Source of the DNA: Leifsonia sp. CL147
Lineage (GTDB): Bacteria > Actinomycetota > Actinomycetes > Actinomycetales > Microbacteriaceae
DNA length: 64,000 bases
Direction of reading: 5' to 3'
Assembly (NCBI RefSeq): GCF_900114565.1
Contig: NZ_FOTM01000004.1
Coordinates: 1 to 64,000 of the forward strand
The position numbers and the translations under genes were made by a program. Below, in pieces: positions 30,634 to 38,947 of the stretch. Numbering within the stretch: position 1 is the stretch's first letter; every line of letters begins with the position of its first letter. Below the pieces are notes generated by a model. That model had not been told where the DNA came from. It searched no databases and was given only the letters and a program-made list of their open reading frames with translations.

Positions 30634-30944
30634 CACGCGCTCCCCGCCCGGAAGGCGGCGAACGGGTCGGCGCTTTTCGCGATATCCACGGCAGCCTGAT
30701 GATCCCGCTCGACGTGGGCATTCGCCCCCGAGGTCACCAACTGGTGCGCGGCGGCGACATCGTCCGACGTGCCGGTGGCCATGGTGGTCCACCAGTCTTC
30801 GAGGCCGACCACGGCGGCATCGACCGCGTGGTCCGCACTGCCAGCCAACCGCGGCAACGAACCAGACGGCAACGACGCCCGCACCCCCAACAAGACCGCG
30901 GCACCCTTCAGCACAGCCTCCGGCGCAATACCCACCTTGGTCAA
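30633..30944 (-). CDS. Small helical WXG100/EspC-like partner protein
   Basis: The 103-residue protein starts at TTG 30944 (GGGAGG, 7 nt upstream) and has no signal peptide or membrane segment. Two long helices are predicted around GLEDWWTTMATGTSD. The second ends in DHQAAVDIAKSADPFAAFR. The size, helical content and central Trp pair resemble the small partners encoded directly before type VII effectors. Its TGA overlaps the effector ATG. A truncated copy of its first codons lies at 28806-28871. Confidence 0.65.
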   Translation of the reverse strand: MTKVGIAPEAVLKGAAVLLGVRASLPSGSLPRLAGSADHAVDAAVVGLEDWWTTMATGTSDDVAAAHQLVTSGANAHVERDHQAAVDIAKSADPFAAFRAGSA

Positions 30945-31078
30945 ACGGCAACCTCCCCGTCTCAGCAAGAGAACGACTCATGTCCTCCATAACTGCTGCA
31001 ATGTAACAGAGGGCCGAGCCTCCCTCACCGATAGCGGCCAACGCCCCAAGCTGACGCGACCGCCACGGGGTCAGCGGG
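30945..31078 (-). promoter_or_regulatory. Leader of the effector module
   Basis: This 134-bp stretch between manC and the small helical gene carries GGGGAGG for the TTG start. A matching copy lies at 28872-28981. Readthrough from manC is possible because no terminator is visible. No promoter could be assigned with confidence. Confidence 0.35.
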
Positions 31079-32218
31079 TTAAAGCACGTCGGTGGAGCCG
31101 GTCAGCTTCAGCGCATCCACCACCGCTTTGACCCGCTGCGCGTTCTCGCTGGTGGTCACCAGGAGCGCGTCGGGGGTGTCGACCACGACGATGTCCTTGA
31201 CCCCGATCAGGCTGATCACGCGGTTGCTCTGACTGACCACGATCCCGCTGGAGGCGTCCGAGAGCACCCGGGCGTTCTCGCCGAGGATGGCGAGGTCCGA
31301 CTTCCGGCCGCCGGAGTTCAGCTTGGCGAGGGAGGCGAAGTCGCCGACGTCGTCCCAGTCGAAGTACCCGGGGATGACGGCCAGCCGGCCGGCTGCAGCC
31401 GCGGGCTCGGCGACCGTGTAGTCGATGGCGATCTTCTCGAGGGCCGGCCAGATCCGGTCGACGGCGGGTCCCCGAGTCGCCGGGTCGTCCCAGGCGGCGG
31501 CGAGCTCGAGCAGGCCCTCCAGGAGCTGGGGCTTGTTCCGGCCGATCTCGTCCAGCAGCAGGTCGGCGCGCGAGATGAACATGCTCGCGTTCCACAGGTA
31601 CGAGCCGTTCTCCAGGTAGCGCTCCGCGGTCGCGAGGTCCGGCTTCTCCTTGAAGGAGTCGACCGCCAGGGCGCTCGGCGCGCCGGCCACCTCCAGCCGA
31701 TCGCCGTAGTGGATGTAGCCGAAGCCGACCGCGGGCTCGGTCGGCCGGATCCCGATCGTGGTGATGAACCCTGCCTCTGCGGATGCCACGGCCTCGCGCA
31801 CCGCCGACTGGAAGAGGGGGAGGTTGTCGATCACGTGGTCCGCCGCGAACGAGCCGATGATCACGCCCGGTTCCCGGCGCTCGAGGATGGCGGCCGCCAG
31901 GCCGATCGCGGCGGTGGAGTCGCGGGGCTCCGACTCCAGCACGATGTTGGGGTCGATCAGCGCGGGAAGCTGCGTCTCGACGGCGGCGCGGTGCGCGCGT
32001 CCCGTGACGACCATGATGCGCTGCTCGCCCGAGAGCGGTACCAGCCTGTCCCACGTGTCGCGCAGCAGCGTCTGGCCGGACCCGGTGAGGTCGTGCAGGA
32101 ACTTCGGGGCGTCCGCCCGCGACAGCGGCCACAGGCGGGAACCGATGCCGCCCGCCGGGATCACGCTGTAGAAGCGCTCGATCGGCGGGCCCTGGGTGAT
32201 CCTGCGCTGCTGAGTCAT
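31079..32218 (-). CDS. manC: Mannose-1-phosphate guanylyltransferase
   Basis: The 379-residue enzyme makes GDP-mannose from GTP and mannose-1-phosphate, the donor for cell-envelope mannosylation. The N-terminal signature AGGIGSRLWPLSRADAPKF is present, followed by FAADHVI and FKEKPD. The start MTQQRR at 32218 is 6 nt after TATCCT. The final 70 codons lie in the 211-bp repeat and are duplicated at 27348-27565. The last codons and stop differ from that copy, so the current 3' end probably came with the island. It is divergent from a GT4 glycosyltransferase gene. Confidence 0.94.
   Translation of the reverse strand: MTQQRRITQGPPIERFYSVIPAGGIGSRLWPLSRADAPKFLHDLTGSGQTLLRDTWDRLVPLSGEQRIMVVTGRAHRAAVETQLPALIDPNIVLESEPRDSTAAIGLAAAILERREPGVIIGSFAADHVIDNLPLFQSAVREAVASAEAGFITTIGIRPTEPAVGFGYIHYGDRLEVAGAPSALAVDSFKEKPDLATAERYLENGSYLWNASMFISRADLLLDEIGRNKPQLLEGLLELAAAWDDPATRGPAVDRIWPALEKIAIDYTVAEPAAAAGRLAVIPGYFDWDDVGDFASLAKLNSGGRKSDLAILGENARVLSDASSGIVVSQSNRVISLIGVKDIVVVDTPDALLVTTSENAQRVKAVVDALKLTGSTDVL
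31086..31296. repeat. 211-bp perfect direct repeat, right copy
   Basis: Matches 27355-27565 with no difference that I can see; it lies inside the 3' end of intact manC. Confidence 0.93.
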
Positions 32219-32224
32219 GCCGAA

Positions 32225-32230
32225 AGGATA
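32225..32230 (-). promoter_or_regulatory. -10 hexamer TATCCT, candidate leaderless start of manC
   Basis: TATCCT, six bases, then the ATG at 32218; no ribosome site. Confidence 0.45.
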
Positions 32231-32280
32231 CCGAGCGGCGCCGGACACCCGCCGTTCATGGTGGCGACACCGGCGGAACC

Positions 32281-32286
32281 TAGCGT
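32281..32286 (+). promoter_or_regulatory. -10 hexamer TAGCGT, candidate leaderless start
   Basis: TAGCGT, six bases, then the ATG at 32293. Confidence 0.45.
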
Positions 32287-32292
32287 GAGGTC

Positions 32293-33462
32293 ATGCGGGT
32301 GGCAGTGGTCAGCGAGAGTTTCCTCCCCACGGTGAACGGGGTCACGACGAGTGTGCTGCGGGTGCTGGACCACCTGGCGGCGCAGGGGCACCAGGCGATC
32401 GTGATCTGCCCGGATGCGGGCGCGCCGGCCGAGTACGCGGGGTTCCGCATCCACCAGGTGCCGTCGATCGCCTACCGGCAGTTCCCGGTGGGGCTGCCGA
32501 GCCCGCAGGTGCAGCGCATCCTGTCCGGGTTCGGTCCTGATGTGCTGCATGCGGCCTCCCCGTTCCTCCTCGGCGCGCAGGCCATCGCCGCGGCGAACCG
32601 GCTGGGCGTCCCCTCCGTGGCGATCTACCAGACGGATGTGGCCGGCTTCGCCCGCCGCAATGGCCTGGGGATGACCTCCGCCATCGCCTGGAAGTACGTG
32701 CGCTGGGTGCACGAGGGCGCCGACCTCACGCTCGCTCCTTCGGCGGCCAGCGAGTACGACCTGCGCACGGCGGGGGTCTCGCGCCTCGCCCGCTGGGGTC
32801 GCGGTGTCGATCTCGAGCGCTACCACCCCAATAAGAGGAGAACGGCCGCTGCCGCCGCCCTGCGCGAGCGGCTGTCGCCGGACGGCGAGACCGTGGTGGG
32901 GTACGTCGGCCGCATCGCGCCCGAGAAGCAGGTGGAGCGGCTGCGTGCGCTGCGCGGGATCGCCGGGCTGTCGATCGCGATCGTCGGCGACGGGCCTGCT
33001 CGGGACGGCGTGGCCCGGGAGCTGGACGGCATGCCGGTGCACTGGCTGGGACGTCTGGGGGGCGATGACCTCGCGACCGCCTACGCGGCTTTCGACCTCT
33101 TCACGCACACCGGGTCGGAGGAGACCTTCGGCCAGACCGTCCAGGAGGCGCACGCGTCGGGCCTCCCGGTGGTCGCGCCGCGCGCCGGCGGGCCGATCGA
33201 CCTCGTCGAGCACGGCGTCGACGGCCTGCTCTTCCGGTCGTCCGATGACCGGGCACTGCGCGCAGCGGTGTCGCTGCTGGTGCAGGACGGCTCGCTGCGC
33301 CGCCGGATGGGGGAGGCAGGGCGCCGGGCGGTGCTCGGCCGCAGCTGGGAGGTGGTCTGCGCGGAGCTGACGTGCCACTACGAGCGCGTCATCCTGGATG
33401 CCGTCGCGGACGTCGAGGCGGCCGGTGTGCAGCCTGGGGCGGGCTCGCGAGCGTACAGTTAG
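32293..33462 (+). CDS. GT4 glycosyltransferase, MgtA/PimB-like alpha-mannosyltransferase
   Basis: The 389-residue retaining glycosyltransferase has a GT-B fold. The N-terminal acceptor half begins RVAVVSESFLPTVNGVTTSV, a signature of GDP-mannose-dependent MgtA-type enzymes. The donor half has GYVGRIAPEKQVERL and the E-x7-E motif in SEETFGQTVQEAHASGLPVV. It is probably peripheral on the inner membrane face and mannosylates a glycolipid. It is divergent from manC, which makes the likely donor GDP-mannose. The acceptor is not known from sequence. Confidence 0.88.
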   Translation: MRVAVVSESFLPTVNGVTTSVLRVLDHLAAQGHQAIVICPDAGAPAEYAGFRIHQVPSIAYRQFPVGLPSPQVQRILSGFGPDVLHAASPFLLGAQAIAAANRLGVPSVAIYQTDVAGFARRNGLGMTSAIAWKYVRWVHEGADLTLAPSAASEYDLRTAGVSRLARWGRGVDLERYHPNKRRTAAAAALRERLSPDGETVVGYVGRIAPEKQVERLRALRGIAGLSIAIVGDGPARDGVARELDGMPVHWLGRLGGDDLATAYAAFDLFTHTGSEETFGQTVQEAHASGLPVVAPRAGGPIDLVEHGVDGLLFRSSDDRALRAAVSLLVQDGSLRRRMGEAGRRAVLGRSWEVVCAELTCHYERVILDAVADVEAAGVQPGAGSRAYS

Positions 33463-33514
33463 GTGGCCCCGAGGGGCCGTCCTTCCTTTTGCTCACGGAC
33501 CCTGGAGGTGACCG

Positions 33515-34648
33515 ATGGCCAACACGAATCGACGTGGCATTCCCATGCCTTTCGTCTCGCGAGCCCGACGGGTCGAGCCTCCGTCGCCCGTCGCACCGGC
33601 ACCGGTCGAGGAGGCCTCGAGCCGGCGCGCCAGCATGGTCGACAGCGCCATCTATGCCGACGGCATCCGGGTCGCCTCGCCGGCCACGCTCGCCGAGACC
33701 TACGCTGCGCTCGACCGCACCCGCGGCGGTGTCGCCTGGATCGGACTGTACCGCCCCAGTGAGCACGAACTGATGTCGCTCTCGGAGGAGTTCAACCTCC
33801 ACCCGCTGGCGATCGAGGACGCGATCGTCGCGCACCAGCGCCCCAAGCTCGAGCGCTACGACACCGTCCTCTTCGTCGTGCTCAAGGCGGCGAACTATCT
33901 GGATGCGCCCGAGGAGGTCGACTTCGGCGAGCTGCACGTCTTCGTCGGTCCCAATTTCGTGATCACCGTCCGCCACAGCGAGTCGCCGGACCTCTCCCAC
34001 GTCCGTCAGCGCATGGAGGGGGAGCCGGAGCTGCTCGCCCTAGGTCCCCAGGCCATCCTCTACGCGATCATCGACGCGGTGGTGGATGCGTACGGCCCGG
34101 TCGTCGCCGGTCTCGCCAACGACATCGACGAGATCGAGACGCAGGTGTTCGGCGGCGACGCCCTGGTCTCCCGGCGCATCTACGAGCTCTCGCGCGAGGT
34201 CATCGACTTCCAGCGCGCCACGCATCCGCTGTCGGCCGTGATGATCGCGCTCGAACGCGGCTCGGCGAAGTACGGGGTGACCCAGGAGCTGGAGCGACGG
34301 CTGCGCGACGTCGCGGACCACCTCACGCAGGTCAACGAGCGGGTGGACGCGTTCCGCTATCTGCTGCGCGACATCCTCACCGTGAACTCGACGCTCGTCT
34401 CGGAACGCCAGAACGAGGAGATGACCCGGCTGGCGCATTCCAGCCATCGGCAGGGGGAGGAAGTCAAGAAGATCTCGTCCTGGGCGGCCATCCTGTTCAC
34501 GCCGACCCTGATCGCCGGGATCTACGGCATGAACTTCAGGAACATGCCCGAATTGCAGTGGCCTCTCGGCTATCCGCTCGCCGTCCTCGCGATGGTCGTC
34601 TTCAGCGGAGTGCTCTACGGGATCTTCAAGCGCCGCGGCTGGCTCTGA
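33515..34648 (+). CDS. corA: CorA-family magnesium/cobalt transporter
   Basis: The 377-residue protein has a large cytoplasmic N-terminal domain and two C-terminal membrane helices. The selectivity motif YGMNFRNMPE sits between them (about residues 332-341). CorA forms a pentameric Mg2+ channel. The start has GGAGGTG 5 nt upstream. It stands alone between the glycosyltransferase and the nucleoside-uptake operon. Confidence 0.94.
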   Translation: MANTNRRGIPMPFVSRARRVEPPSPVAPAPVEEASSRRASMVDSAIYADGIRVASPATLAETYAALDRTRGGVAWIGLYRPSEHELMSLSEEFNLHPLAIEDAIVAHQRPKLERYDTVLFVVLKAANYLDAPEEVDFGELHVFVGPNFVITVRHSESPDLSHVRQRMEGEPELLALGPQAILYAIIDAVVDAYGPVVAGLANDIDEIETQVFGGDALVSRRIYELSREVIDFQRATHPLSAVMIALERGSAKYGVTQELERRLRDVADHLTQVNERVDAFRYLLRDILTVNSTLVSERQNEEMTRLAHSSHRQGEEVKKISSWAAILFTPTLIAGIYGMNFRNMPELQWPLGYPLAVLAMVVFSGVLYGIFKRRGWL

Positions 34649-34828
34649 ATCCGCGCGCTCCGACCGGGTTCCGCCTGCTCGAATGAGCACGTGCCAAACG
34701 GGTGAGCATTTGTAACGCTTGCATGAAGAACCCGGATTTTCGGACGGCGCCGTTCGTCACATTCGGTAACGTGAACCGCAGAAGCCTGCGAGTACCCGCG
34801 CGCGGCTACGCATCTTGGAGGAACAATC

Positions 34829-35911
34829 TTGACAATCACAGCACGTAAGGCCGGCCTCGCCGGTCTGGCGGCGGTCGGCGTCCTGTCGCTGCTCGCCGCC
34901 TGCTCGGCCGCTCCGTCGGACAACTCGTCCGCCAGCGCCGCGAAGAGCAATTTCCAGCCCTGCATGGTCTCGGACTCCGGTGGGTTCGACGACCACTCGT
35001 TCAACCAGCTCGGCTATGAGGGCCTGCAGCAGGCGGCGAAGTCGCTCAACGTGAAGTACAAGTCGGCCGAGTCGAAGAGCGAGAACGACTTCGCTCCGAA
35101 CATCCAGAGCATGGTCGACGCCAACTGCAACCTCATCGTGACGGTCGGCTTCCTCCTCAAGGACGCGACCGAGAAGGCCGCGAAGGCGAACCCGGACATC
35201 GACTTCGCGATCATCGACGACAACGAGATCCAGGCGAAGAACGTCAAGCCGATCATCTTCGACACCGCCCAGGCCGCCTTCCTCGCGGGCTACGCGGCCG
35301 CCAGCTATTCCAAGACCGGCATCGTCGGCACCTTCGGCGGCATGCAGATCCCGACGGTCACCATCTTCATGGACGGCTTCGCCGACGGTGTGAAGTACTT
35401 CAACGACCAGAAGGGCAAGTCCGTCAAGGTCGTCGGCTGGGACGTCGCCAAGCAGAACGGCCTCTTCACCGGCGGGTTCGACGCCAATGAGACGGCGAAG
35501 AACACGGCGCAGGGCATCATCGACCAGAACGCCGATGTGATCATGCCGGTCGGTGGGCCTATCTACCAGTCCGCCGCCCAGGCGATCAAGGACTCGGGCA
35601 AGCCGATCGCGATGATCGGCGTGGATGCGGACGTGTACCAGTCCGACCCGACCGTGAAGAGCCTGCTCCTCACCTCCGTCATGAAGGGCATGAAGCCCGC
35701 CACGAACGACGTGGTGACCCAGGCGGCGAAGGGCACGTTCGACAGCGCTCCGTACGTCGGCACGCTGAAGAACGACGGCGTCGGCGTCGCCCCCTTCCAC
35801 GACTTCGCTTCGAAGGTGGACCCGGGGCTGCAGGGTGAGCTCGACAAGATCAAGGCCGGCATCATCGACGGCTCGATCAAGGTCACCTCGCCGTCGTCGC
35901 CCAAGCAGTAG
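34829..35911 (+). CDS. BMP-family nucleoside-binding lipoprotein
   Basis: The 360-residue substrate-binding protein of an ABC importer has a signal peptide with lipobox LAAC (Cys25), so it is anchored outside the membrane. The Bmp/Med fold is seen in VSDSGGFDDHSFNQLGYEG, VGTFGGMQIPTVTIFMDGF and GVDADVYQSDP. Such proteins bind purine or pyrimidine nucleosides. The TTG start at 34829 has GGAGGAAC upstream. ATPase, permease and nucleoside-salvage genes follow. Confidence 0.93.
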   Translation: MTITARKAGLAGLAAVGVLSLLAACSAAPSDNSSASAAKSNFQPCMVSDSGGFDDHSFNQLGYEGLQQAAKSLNVKYKSAESKSENDFAPNIQSMVDANCNLIVTVGFLLKDATEKAAKANPDIDFAIIDDNEIQAKNVKPIIFDTAQAAFLAGYAAASYSKTGIVGTFGGMQIPTVTIFMDGFADGVKYFNDQKGKSVKVVGWDVAKQNGLFTGGFDANETAKNTAQGIIDQNADVIMPVGGPIYQSAAQAIKDSGKPIAMIGVDADVYQSDPTVKSLLLTSVMKGMKPATNDVVTQAAKGTFDSAPYVGTLKNDGVGVAPFHDFASKVDPGLQGELDKIKAGIIDGSIKVTSPSSPKQ

Positions 35912-36119
35912 TCACGCGAGAACAGGGACGGGGAGGTCAGCCGCGGCTGGCCTCCCCGTCGCGTTGGCCCTTGTCGGCGGTGCTCATCTGCGCACACACT
36001 GACATATGCGCAGAAAGGTAGGGTGGATCCGCGATGAAGCCACCGACCGTTCCGCGTGTCTCCGCTCCTGGCGTGTCTTCGCTCCTCACCCGAGCGAGTA
36101 GAGAAGGAAACCCACCCGA

Positions 36120-37640
36120 ATGAAGCTCGAACTCCGCGGCATCACCAAACGGTTCGGTGCCCTGGTCGCGAACGACCACATCGACCTGACGGTCGAACCC
36201 GGCGAGATCCACTGCCTGCTCGGCGAGAACGGCGCAGGCAAGTCCACCCTGATGAACGTGCTCTACGGCTTCTACCAGGCCGATGAGGGCGAGATCCTGC
36301 TCGACGACGTCGTCCAGCACTTCTCCGGCCCCGGCGACGCGATGAAGTCCGGCATCGGGATGGTGCACCAGCACTTCATGCTGATCCCCGTGTTCACGGT
36401 CGCCGAGAACGTCATGCTCGGCCACGAGCAGACGAAGTTCGGCGGACGCCTGGACCTGAACGCGGCCCGCGCGAAGGTGCGCGAGATCTCCGCGCGGTTC
36501 GGGTTCCACGTCGACCCCGACGCTCTGGTCGAAGACCTGCCTGTCGGCGTGCAGCAGCGCGTGGAGATCATCAAGGCCCTGTCGCAGGATGCGAAGGTGC
36601 TGGTCTTCGACGAGCCGACCGCGGTGCTCACCCCGCAGGAGACCGACGAGCTGATGGCGATCATGCGACAGCTCAAGGAGCAGGGCACGGCCATCATCTT
36701 CATCACCCACAAGCTGCGCGAGGTGCGCGAGGTCGCCGACCGCATCACCGTGATCCGGCTGGGCAAGGTCATCGGCGAGGCGGAGCCGACCGCGACCAAC
36801 GCGGAGCTCGCCTCGATGATGGTGGGCCGTGCGGTGTCGCTGACCGTCGAGAAGCTCCCGGCGACCGCCGGCGAGCCGGCTCTCGTGGTGAAGGACCTCT
36901 CGGTCATCGATCCCGTCGGACAGCTCGTCGTCAACAACGTCAGCTTCGAGGTGCGCGCTGGCGAGATCCTCGCCATCGCGGGCGTGCAGGGCAACGGCCA
37001 GACCGAGTTGACGGAGGCGATCATCGGCCTCCAGCCGCGTGTGCAGGGTCAGATCCTGCTCGACGGGAAGTCCATCCAGGGCCACAGCGTCCGCAAGGTG
37101 CTCGACGAAGGCGTCGGGTTCGTGCCGGAGGACCGCAACGAGGACGGCCTGGTGGGCGAGTTCACCATCCAGGAGAACCTGATGCTCGACCGTTCGACCG
37201 GTGATCCGTTCGTGAAGGGCGGGAACATCCAGTTCCCGTACCTGAAGGACTTCGCCGAAGAGAAAGTGCGCGAGTTCGACGTGCGGACGCAGTCCATCGA
37301 CACCAAGGTCGGCCGGCTCTCCGGCGGAAACGCGCAGAAGGTGGTCCTTGCGCGCGAGCTGAGCCGCGAGCTGCGCCTGCTCGTCGCGGCGCAGCCGACG
37401 CGCGGTCTCGACGTCGGATCGATCGAGTTCGTCCACAAGCGCATCGTGGCGACGAGGGATGCCGGCGTGCCGGTCGTCGTCGTGTCCACGGAGCTCGACG
37501 AGGTGGCGGCGCTGGCCGACCGTATCGCCGTGATGTACCGCGGGGGGATCGTGGGAATCGTTCCGGGTGACACCCCCCGCGACGTCCTCGGCCTGATGAT
37601 GGCCGGCGAGTCGCCCGAGCAGGCAGGAGCAGCAGCATGA
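36120..37640 (+). CDS. Nucleoside ABC importer, double ATPase subunit
   Basis: The 506-residue protein has two ATP-binding domains, as in sugar and nucleoside importers (YufO/NupA type). The first has Walker A GENGAGKSTL (about 37-46), VGVQQRVEIIKAL and LVFDEPTAVL. The second has GVQGNGQTEL in place of a standard Walker A and LSGGNAQKVVLAREL, so it is probably catalytically weak. Its stop overlaps the first permease gene (ATGA). Confidence 0.94.
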   Translation: MKLELRGITKRFGALVANDHIDLTVEPGEIHCLLGENGAGKSTLMNVLYGFYQADEGEILLDDVVQHFSGPGDAMKSGIGMVHQHFMLIPVFTVAENVMLGHEQTKFGGRLDLNAARAKVREISARFGFHVDPDALVEDLPVGVQQRVEIIKALSQDAKVLVFDEPTAVLTPQETDELMAIMRQLKEQGTAIIFITHKLREVREVADRITVIRLGKVIGEAEPTATNAELASMMVGRAVSLTVEKLPATAGEPALVVKDLSVIDPVGQLVVNNVSFEVRAGEILAIAGVQGNGQTELTEAIIGLQPRVQGQILLDGKSIQGHSVRKVLDEGVGFVPEDRNEDGLVGEFTIQENLMLDRSTGDPFVKGGNIQFPYLKDFAEEKVREFDVRTQSIDTKVGRLSGGNAQKVVLARELSRELRLLVAAQPTRGLDVGSIEFVHKRIVATRDAGVPVVVVSTELDEVAALADRIAVMYRGGIVGIVPGDTPRDVLGLMMAGESPEQAGAAA

Positions 37641-38947
37641 CCGGGACCCCGACCTCCGGCGGACCCGTGGCGCCGGCGCAGCCGGCCCCGCCCGCGCAGC
37701 CCCGCACGGCGGAGCCCGCCGGCAGGCGCGACCAGGAGCCCTCGCGCTGGAATGAGACCGTCCGCGAGATCATGAGCGGGTCGGTGGTCATCTCGATCCT
37801 CGCGGTCGTGCTGGCACTGGTCGTCGGAGCGATCCTGATCGCCGCGACGGATCCGGCGGTGCAGCACGCGTCGTCCTACTTCTTCGCGCGGCCCGGCGAC
37901 ACCTTCTCCGCGATCTGGTCGTCGGTGTCGAACGCGTACGTCTCGATGTTCCAGGGTGCGATCTACAACTTCCGCCGGCCCTCCTTCGCCGCGGGCATCC
38001 GGCCGTTGACCGAGACGCTCACCTTCGCCACGCCGCTGATCGTCAGCGGTCTGGGCGTCGCGCTGGCGTTCCGCGTGGGACTGTTCAACATCGGCGGCCA
38101 GGGGCAGCTCCTGATCGCGGCCGCGGCGTCGGCCTGGGTCGGGTTCTCGTTCTCGCTCCCACCGGTCGTCCACCTGGTCCTCGCGGTCCTCGCCGGCATC
38201 GTCGGCGGTGCCATCTGGGCCGGCATCGTGGGCCTTCTGAAGGCGCGGACGGGCGCGCACGAGGTGATCGTCACGATCATGCTGAACTACATCGCCTTCT
38301 ATCTGATCTCGTACATGCTGCGGACCCAGGGCCTGCTGCAGGCGCCGGGGTCGAGCAACCCGAAGGCTCCTCCCGTGCACGCTAATGCGGTGTTCCCTCC
38401 GCTGTTCGGCGATCAGTACAACGTCACGTGGGCCTTCGTGCTCGTCATCGCCGCGACCGTGGTCGTCTGGTGGCTGATCAACCGGTCGGGCCTCGGTTTC
38501 CGGTTCCGCGCGGTGGGCGAGAACCCGAACGCCGCCCGTGTCGCAGGCATCAACGTCAAGAACGTCTACGTCTACGCGATGCTCATCGCCGGTGGGCTGG
38601 TCGGGATCGCCGGGGCGAGTCAAGCGCTCGGCGTCTTCCCCCAGGGCATCAGCTCGGGGGTGGATGCGGGGATCGGCTTCGACGCGATCACCGTCGCGCT
38701 GCTCGGCCGCTCGCGGCCCGGCGGTGTGTTCATCGCCGGTCTGCTCTTCGGTGCGCTCAAGGCCGGCGGCTACACCATCCAGGCGGCGAATGACATCCCC
38801 ATCGACATCGTGCTCATCCTGCAGTCGCTGATCGTCCTGTTCGTCGCCGCCCCGCCGCTCGTGCGCGCGATCTTCCGTCTTCCTGCTCCGGGCACGTCGC
38901 CCCGGAGACCGCGTCCCATCGTCACGAAGGAGGTGGAGGCCAAGTGA
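37637..38947 (+). CDS. Nucleoside ABC importer permease 1
   Basis: The 436-residue permease belongs to the branched-chain amino acid/ribose-type permease superfamily. A Pro/Ala-rich soluble start (residues 1-45) precedes about nine helices. GLFNIGGQGQLL and FRAVGENPNAARVAGI are typical of YufP-like nucleoside permeases. It overlaps the ATPase gene and the second permease gene by four bases each. Confidence 0.93.
   Translation: MTGTPTSGGPVAPAQPAPPAQPRTAEPAGRRDQEPSRWNETVREIMSGSVVISILAVVLALVVGAILIAATDPAVQHASSYFFARPGDTFSAIWSSVSNAYVSMFQGAIYNFRRPSFAAGIRPLTETLTFATPLIVSGLGVALAFRVGLFNIGGQGQLLIAAAASAWVGFSFSLPPVVHLVLAVLAGIVGGAIWAGIVGLLKARTGAHEVIVTIMLNYIAFYLISYMLRTQGLLQAPGSSNPKAPPVHANAVFPPLFGDQYNVTWAFVLVIAATVVVWWLINRSGLGFRFRAVGENPNAARVAGINVKNVYVYAMLIAGGLVGIAGASQALGVFPQGISSGVDAGIGFDAITVALLGRSRPGGVFIAGLLFGALKAGGYTIQAANDIPIDIVLILQSLIVLFVAAPPLVRAIFRLPAPGTSPRRPRPIVTKEVEAK

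Noticed and set aside
29512-31041. Longer effector starting upstream at 31041
   Set aside because: The extra sequence overlaps the small helical protein gene out of frame; ATG 30633 fits the junction with that gene's stop and begins the normal helical domain.
27684-31070. Prophage or integrative element with integrase
   Set aside because: No integrase, excisionase or phage gene is present in the island, and the flanking repeat is far longer than a usual attachment core.
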